A stretch of DNA of 57,041 bases, taken from the NCBI GenBank assembly GCA_018267615.1, contig JAFDYD010000058.1:6361-63401 (forward strand), in the 5' to 3' direction. This document shows positions 52,307 to 57,041 of the stretch, in pieces. Position numbers and translations under genes: made by a program. The notes under the pieces were generated by a model. That model did not search any database. It was not told the origin of the DNA and was given only the letters and a program-made list of their open reading frames with translations. Every line of letters begins with the position of its first letter. Position 1 is the first letter of the stretch. The stretch comes from Bacteroidota bacterium (GTDB lineage Bacteria; Bacteroidota; Bacteroidia; Chitinophagales; Chitinophagaceae).

Positions 52307-52365
52307 CTTTGCGATTTTGCGTCTTTGCGTGAAAATTTTTCACGCAAAGACGCAAAATCGCAAAG
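52307..52365. repeat. Perfect inverted repeat (CGCAAAGA / CGCAAAAT words)
   Basis: Two 29-bp arms (52307-52335 and 52337-52365) pair perfectly with a single-base centre. Arms consist of degenerate 8-bp CGCAAAGA units. Located between convergent genes. Confidence 0.92.
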
Positions 52366-52387
52366 CGTACCTCGATCAACGTTGTTT

Positions 52388-53164
52388 CTACCTGCTTTTA
52401 AACACAGGTTTTCTCTTCTCCATAAATGCGGCGACACCTTCTTTCATATCCTCCGTACCAAAGCAATCACCGAAAGATTTTATTTCCAGCGCATAGCCTT
52501 CATCGTTAGGTTGTCCGGCAGCGTTGGCACATTCGATACATTTTGCAATGGCCAATGGAGCTTTTGAATTAATTACGGAAAGTATAGATTTTGCTTTGTT
52601 CAATAGTTCTTCCTGTGATACAACCGCATTCACCAAACCATATTGCAATGCATTGGCAGCATTCAGCATATTTCCACTCATCAGCATTTCAAGTGATCTT
52701 CCTTTTCCGATGAGTTGAGTTAATCTCTGTGTGCCGCCATAACCAGGTAATAATCCGAGGTTCACTTCGGGCTGCCCGAATTGCGCATTGTCACTGCATA
52801 TTCTGAAATGACATGCCATCGCCAATTCGCAGCCACCGCCGAGAGCAAAACCATTTACAGCGGCGACAATAGGTTTGGCTGAACGCTCAATCTTAAAAAA
52901 AATATCCTGCCCTTTTTTTGCCAACGCCATTCCTTGCTCTTTGGTAAGCCCGGAGAAACCGCTGATATCAGCACCGGCAACAAATGCCTTTGCGCCGGCA
53001 CCGGTTAGAACAGCAGATTTTATTTCCTGGTTATTATATATTTCGTCTATAGCAGATCCCAATTCATCGATAACTGTTGTGTTCAACGCATTGAGTTTAT
53101 CCGGCCTGTTGATGGTGATTATATATATGTTGTCAGCGAGTGTCGTGAGCAATGTTTGGTACAT
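52388..53164 (-). CDS. Enoyl-CoA hydratase/isomerase family protein
   Basis: A 258-aa crotonase-fold enzyme from the ATG at 53164 (MYQTLLTTLADNIYIITINRPDKLNALN); an upstream start at 53218 adds repeat-derived residues and is rejected. The oxyanion-hole strand AFVAGADISGFSG and the second motif GFALGGGCELAMACHFRICSDNAQFGQPEVNLGLLPGYGGTQRLTQLIG are intact, with the catalytic-type glutamates (Glu in GGGCELA and PEVNLG). It hydrates trans-2-enoyl-CoA in fatty-acid or amino-acid degradation. It stands alone between two palindromes. Confidence 0.93.
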   Translation of the reverse strand: MYQTLLTTLADNIYIITINRPDKLNALNTTVIDELGSAIDEIYNNQEIKSAVLTGAGAKAFVAGADISGFSGLTKEQGMALAKKGQDIFFKIERSAKPIVAAVNGFALGGGCELAMACHFRICSDNAQFGQPEVNLGLLPGYGGTQRLTQLIGKGRSLEMLMSGNMLNAANALQYGLVNAVVSQEELLNKAKSILSVINSKAPLAIAKCIECANAAGQPNDEGYALEIKSFGDCFGTEDMKEGVAAFMEKRKPVFKSR

Positions 53165-53193
53165 GGTATTTTCTTTCAAAAGTAAAATTATTT

Positions 53194-53345
53194 GGTGAAC
53201 GCGGAACGCAAAACGCAAAACGCTGAACGCGGAACGCTGAACGCGGAACGCTGAACGCGGAACGCAAAACGCAAAACGCGCAACACAAGCAATTATCCTC
53301 TCGCATTCAGCGTTTAGCGTTCGGCGTTCAGCGTTCAGCGTTCAC
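53194..53345. repeat. Inverted repeat with heptameric arms (GAACGCG / AAACGCA)
   Basis: The left arm (53194-53281) is about twelve degenerate 7-bp units; the right (53303-53345) is six complementary units (GCGTTCA, GCGTTTA, GCGTTCG). Pairing is about 40 bp with mismatches; the left arm is twice as long. Located between divergent genes and near both starts. Confidence 0.9.
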
Positions 53346-53428
53346 ATCATACTGTTAATTAGTACGCCTGCTTTTTTTGGTTGAATTAAAATGCATAAAT
53401 TGTCCGCTCGAAAAATTTCAATTTAATC

Positions 53429-56371
53429 ATGAGAAAATCAATGAAATTATTTTTTCTTTCCGTCTTTGTGATGATTGCACAGCTTGGGCTTGCGCAGGAT
53501 AAATACCAATGGCAAACAGTAACCAGTGCGGGATATACTTACAAAACTGTTCCCGCCGACCCGATGAAATCCCGGTTTTATGTTTTGAAAAATGGACTCT
53601 CGGTTATTCTCACCGTTAATAAAAAAGAACCGCGTATTGCTGCGTTGATACCTGTGCGTGCGGGCAGCAAAACCGATCCGGCAGATCATACAGGCCTTGC
53701 CCATTATCTCGAACATATGATGTTCAAAGGGACGGACAAATATGGCAGCCTAGATTGGAGTAAAGAAAAACCTTTGCTCGATTCCATTAATGCCTTGTAT
53801 GAACAGTATAATCATAGTACAGACACTGCTGCAAGAGCAGCAATTTATAGAAATATCGACAAGGTCAGTGGAGAAGCTGCAAAATTTGCAATCGCAAATG
53901 AATATGATAAAATGATGGCATCGATGGGTGGACAAAATACCAATGCATTCACCAGCGTGGAAGAAACCGTTTATACCGAAGATATTCCTTCCACATCCAT
54001 CGATAAATTTTTAACACTGCAGGCAGAAAGATTTCGCAGTCCCGTATTTCGTATTTTTCATACAGAGCTGGAAGCAGTGTATGAAGAAAAAAACAGATCA
54101 CTCGATAACGATGCAAGCAAGGTTGAACAATCAATGTATGCTTCTTTATTTCCAACACATAATTATGGTCAGCAAACAACGATTGGCACTGTCGAGCATT
54201 TGAAAAATCCTTCTCTCAAAGAAATCAGGAAATATTATAATGCCAATTATGTTCCGAATAATATGGCGATTATTCTTGCCGGTGATTTTGATCCTGATCA
54301 TGTGATCAAAAAAATTGATGAGCTGTTCAGTTATATGCAACCAAAACCAGTTACGGAATATAATCCGGCGCCGGAGAAACCGATTGCTGCTCCAGTTATC
54401 AAAGAAGTATTTGGTCCGGATGCCGAGAGTACGGGAATTGGATTTCGCCTGCCCGGTGATATCGACACCAAATCAACTCTGATTGCAGAAACGCTGATGA
54501 AGATTTTATATAATGGAAAAGCCGGCTTGCTTGATCTCAATCTTAATAAAAAACAGACAGTGTTAAATGCTTCCGGATATTTGGATGATATGAAAGATTA
54601 TTCTGTGCTTTATATTACTGCAAGAAATAAATCTGATCAGACATTGGAACAGGTAAAAGATCTTTTGCTGGATCAGATCAACCAGATCAAGCAGGGAAAT
54701 TTTGATGAAGCACTGATTCGTGCGACGGTGGACAATGCAAGATTTTCTTTTTTAGATGGATTGAATAATAATGGTAACAGAACTTATCGATTGCTTAATC
54801 CGTTTGTTGTTTCGAAAAATGAAACCTGGCCTGCCGATGTACGTTCGTTGGATGATATGAATAAACTTACGAAAAAAGATATCATTGATTTTGCGAACAA
54901 ATGGCTTGGCAATAATTACGTGTGCATTTACAAAAGAAAGGGAGAAGATAAATCTATTGTAAAGGTCAATAAGCCACCAATCACTCCTGTTGAAGTAAAT
55001 CGCGATGCGCAATCTGAATTTCTAAAAAAAATCGATGAGATGCCCGCTACACCGGTTAGTCCGCAGTGGCTCGACTACACAAAAGATTTTCAGAAAAAGC
55101 AATTCGGTAATACAGAGTTGTTATATGTTCAGAATAAGGATAACGAAATATTCCGTTTGCGTTACAGGCTGGAAATGGGAACTTATAATAGTAAGTTGTT
55201 ATCGATTTCTTCGCAATACCTGCAATTTCTCGGAACCGATGAAATGAGTGCGGAAGATGTGAGTAAGCAATTTTATGACCTCGCTTGTAATTTTAGTATT
55301 GATGCGAGCGCAGAATACACAACAATTAATTTAACCGGGCTGCAAAAAAATATGGAAAAGGCGGCGGGTTTATTTGAAGATATATTAACACATTGCAAGG
55401 CCGATGAAAAAGCGCTGGCTTCTTTGAAAGCGAGAATCCTGAAAGCGAGGGCCAATAATAAATTAAATAAAAGAGCGATCTTATCCGGCTTGCGTTTTTA
55501 TGCGATGTACGGAGAAAAAAATCCTTTTAATAACCAATTGAGCAATGATGAATTGAATGCATTGAAGGCAGCGGATCTTGTAGATTTCCTGCACGGACTT
55601 CTACAATATAAACATGTCGTGATTTATTATGGACCACTTTCTTTGCCTGATGCAACTACTTCTATTCATAAGGTGCATATGTTGCCAACTACTTTTGTGC
55701 CATATCCAAAGGGAAATGAATTTGCAAAAATTCAACAAACACAGAATACCGTGTTGTTTACCAATTATGATATGGTGCAGGCAGAAATTTCCTGGGTGAG
55801 AAATACTTCTGATTATGATCCTTCGAATGAAACACTGGTGGAAGTTTTCAATGAATATTATGGAGGAGGAATGGGCTCTGTTGTTTTTCAAACATTGCGT
55901 GAATCGAAAGCCCTCGCCTATGGTACGTTCGCATTTTACCAGGAACCTTCAAAAAAAGAGGATAAATATTCGATGATCGGATATATCGGATGCCAGGCAG
56001 ATAAAATGAATGAAGCGATTATTGGTATGAACGATCTGCTGAACACGATGCCCGAATCGGAAAAATTATTGCAAACCTGTAAGGCAAGTATTAAGAACAC
56101 GATCGAAACGGAACGCTATACCGAAGATGCGGTGATCAATCAATACCTTGCTGACAAACGCAAAGGTTTAGATAAGGATATTCGCAAAGATGTTTATGAG
56201 AATTTTGAAAAAGTAAATTTTGCAAAGCTGCAACAATTCGCAAAGGAAAATATTTCCGGCAAGCCTTATACCTATTGCGTTGTTGCTTCTGATCAAAAAA
56301 TAAAAATGGATGACCTGGCGAAATATGGAGATGTGAAGAAAATTTCGTTGGAAGAGATTTTTGGATACTGA
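53429..56371 (+). CDS. M16 family zinc peptidase (pitrilysin-like)
   Basis: A 980-aa exported protease (signal peptide in the first 23 residues, ending LGLAQ). The inverse zinc motif is H92-YLE95-H96 (AHYLEHMMFKG), with the distal glutamate in the ELEAVYEE segment at about 213-220. The first M16 half (about 40-520) is active-type; the second half (about 560-960) lacks HxxEH, as normal. The motif GDFDPDHVIKKIDELF and the tail PYTYCVVASDQKIKMDDLAKYGD are typical. It degrades peptides in the periplasm. It is monocistronic and ends before a perfect 24-bp hairpin. Confidence 0.93.
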   Translation: MRKSMKLFFLSVFVMIAQLGLAQDKYQWQTVTSAGYTYKTVPADPMKSRFYVLKNGLSVILTVNKKEPRIAALIPVRAGSKTDPADHTGLAHYLEHMMFKGTDKYGSLDWSKEKPLLDSINALYEQYNHSTDTAARAAIYRNIDKVSGEAAKFAIANEYDKMMASMGGQNTNAFTSVEETVYTEDIPSTSIDKFLTLQAERFRSPVFRIFHTELEAVYEEKNRSLDNDASKVEQSMYASLFPTHNYGQQTTIGTVEHLKNPSLKEIRKYYNANYVPNNMAIILAGDFDPDHVIKKIDELFSYMQPKPVTEYNPAPEKPIAAPVIKEVFGPDAESTGIGFRLPGDIDTKSTLIAETLMKILYNGKAGLLDLNLNKKQTVLNASGYLDDMKDYSVLYITARNKSDQTLEQVKDLLLDQINQIKQGNFDEALIRATVDNARFSFLDGLNNNGNRTYRLLNPFVVSKNETWPADVRSLDDMNKLTKKDIIDFANKWLGNNYVCIYKRKGEDKSIVKVNKPPITPVEVNRDAQSEFLKKIDEMPATPVSPQWLDYTKDFQKKQFGNTELLYVQNKDNEIFRLRYRLEMGTYNSKLLSISSQYLQFLGTDEMSAEDVSKQFYDLACNFSIDASAEYTTINLTGLQKNMEKAAGLFEDILTHCKADEKALASLKARILKARANNKLNKRAILSGLRFYAMYGEKNPFNNQLSNDELNALKAADLVDFLHGLLQYKHVVIYYGPLSLPDATTSIHKVHMLPTTFVPYPKGNEFAKIQQTQNTVLFTNYDMVQAEISWVRNTSDYDPSNETLVEVFNEYYGGGMGSVVFQTLRESKALAYGTFAFYQEPSKKEDKYSMIGYIGCQADKMNEAIIGMNDLLNTMPESEKLLQTCKASIKNTIETERYTEDAVINQYLADKRKGLDKDIRKDVYENFEKVNFAKLQQFAKENISGKPYTYCVVASDQKIKMDDLAKYGDVKKISLEEIFGY

Positions 56372-56391
56372 GCAAGCGCGCGTATAGAATG

Positions 56392-56467
56392 TGATTTTCG
56401 TGAGACGTGAAACGACAAAAATGAATGCGTCAGCTCACGTTTATCGTTTCACGTCTCACGAAAATCA
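56392..56467. repeat. Inverted repeat, 24-bp perfect arms (CGTGAGACGTGAAACG)
   Basis: Arms 56392-56415 and 56444-56467 pair perfectly; loop 28 nt. Same CGTGAGA/CGTGAAA word as at 18001 and 37746. Between convergent genes. Confidence 0.9.
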
Positions 56468-56519
56468 TATAAACATCGTCCAACATAGAAATTTCAAACT
56501 CAGGCGCTACCAGTATTTC

Positions 56520-56939
56520 CTAAAAGTCGCGATGTGCTTTTACCCATTCGCGAATATAATTACTGATCTCAGTGGTGGCTGCGCCAGGTGCAAATAATTT
56601 ACCAACGCCCATTTCATTTAATTTTTTTACATCATCATCCGGAATAATTCCTCCGCCGGTCAGTAATACGTCGTCCATTTCTTTTTCTTTCATCAACTGG
56701 ATAATTTTTGGAAACACAGTCATATGTGCACCACTGAGAATACTGATACCGATTGCATCTACATCTTCCTGTAAAGCCGCTTGTACAACCATCTCCGGTG
56801 TTTGCCTTAGTCCCGTGTAAATAACCTCCATGCCGGCATCGCGGAGTGAAGTGGCGATGATTTTCGCGCCGCGGTCATGACCATCCAATCCTACTTTTGC
56901 AACAAGAACCCGAATGGGGCGATTTGATTTTTTCTCCAT
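56520..56939 (-). CDS. Cobalamin-binding domain protein (methylmalonyl-CoA mutase C-terminal type)
   Basis: A 139-aa stand-alone B12-binding domain. The motif VGLDGHDRGAKII (Asp19-x-His21-x-x-Gly24) supplies the lower-axial histidine for cobalamin; IGISILSGAHMTVFP and LLTGGGIIPDDDVKKLNEMGVGKLFAPGA complete the fold. This is the C-terminal domain of methylmalonyl-CoA mutase, here as a separate protein. It may be the small subunit of a split mutase or a B12 carrier; the catalytic partner is not in this window. The upstream gap to the window end shows no further gene. Confidence 0.92.
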   Translation of the reverse strand: MEKKSNRPIRVLVAKVGLDGHDRGAKIIATSLRDAGMEVIYTGLRQTPEMVVQAALQEDVDAIGISILSGAHMTVFPKIIQLMKEKEMDDVLLTGGGIIPDDDVKKLNEMGVGKLFAPGAATTEISNYIREWVKAHRDF

Positions 56940-57019
56940 GCATTTCGCTGTTGAAATTCAGCACTCAAATGTAAGTTTCTTTGAAGAAATGATTTTATCT
57001 GATTGTCCTGATAGATGTT

Positions 57020-57041
57020 CACGCAAAGGCGCAGAGCCGCA
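57020..57041. repeat. Partial repeat arm at window end (CGCAAAGGCGCAGAG)
   Basis: The last 22 bases carry CGCAAAGGCGCAGAG, the word also found in repeats at 7403 and 43001. The window ends before any partner arm, so this is only a likely left arm. Confidence 0.35.

Noticed and set aside
53194..53345. CRISPR array
   Set aside because: Units are 7 bp and contiguous with no spacers, and the structure is an inverted repeat; no cas genes are present.

Overview
The window is chromosomal DNA of a member of the Bacteroidota, most likely the family Chitinophagaceae. This rests on clade-typical families (DUF4293, DUF5916, DUF5117/DUF4953 zinc metalloprotease, PepSY-like exported protein), many short SC-type lipoproteins, A-rich leaders in place of Shine-Dalgarno sites, TAnnTTTG-like promoter boxes and AT-rich intergenic DNA. 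No phage, integrase or transposase gene is visible. No closer identification can be made from the sequence alone.

Layout. 1-9000: exported hypothetical, DUF5117-type metalloprotease, ECF sigma factor, uvrA, DUF4293 protein, PepSY-like protein. 9138-14712: a compact operon of sigma factor, one-pass TPR anti-sigma-like protein, S8 subtilase lipoprotein and a TPR-CHAT caspase-like protein. 14999-26000: small lipoprotein, glyA, class C beta-lactamase-like hydrolase, sugar nucleotidyltransferase, carboxypeptidase-regulatory-like protein, acidic exported protein, lipoprotein, NatAB-type ABC exporter, COG2509-type FAD oxidoreductase. 26568-28001: dnaA. 28224-30988: a second ECF sigma factor, zinc anti-sigma factor, small membrane protein and a protein with eight GSDN repeats. 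31525-37137: four tightly packed genes (three-pass membrane protein; SH3-like + GH46-chitosanase-like; SH3-like + S8 subtilase-like; large exported protein). 37187-42935: lone ParD-like antitoxin, tRNA-Pro(TGG), tRNA-Ser(GCT), DinB, NTF2-like, two GNATs, DUF5916, DUF1801. 43187-52279: a planctomycete-type cytochrome/DUF1549/DUF1553, DUF1501, TIM-barrel epimerase and DUF2231-cytochrome cluster, interrupted by a repeat-bounded GxxExxY nuclease gene. 52388-56939: enoyl-CoA hydratase, M16 peptidase, B12-binding protein.

The most unusual feature is in the DNA between the genes. About 23 long inverted repeats, roughly one per 2.5 kb, fill the intergenic spaces. Their arms are often 24-46 bp and nearly perfect. 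Many arms are degenerate tandem arrays of a 7-8 bp word, with a different word at each locus. Two groups share ends: a TGTCTGAACCGGGATTT group (four loci) and a CACATAGGCACAGTAGG group (three loci). In one member of the second group a PD-(D/E)XK-like GxxExxY gene sits between near-identical inverted arms, which suggests a mobile or self-propagating hairpin system. The two protease clusters (9138-14712 and 31525-37137) are the best protein-level candidates for uncharacterised systems.
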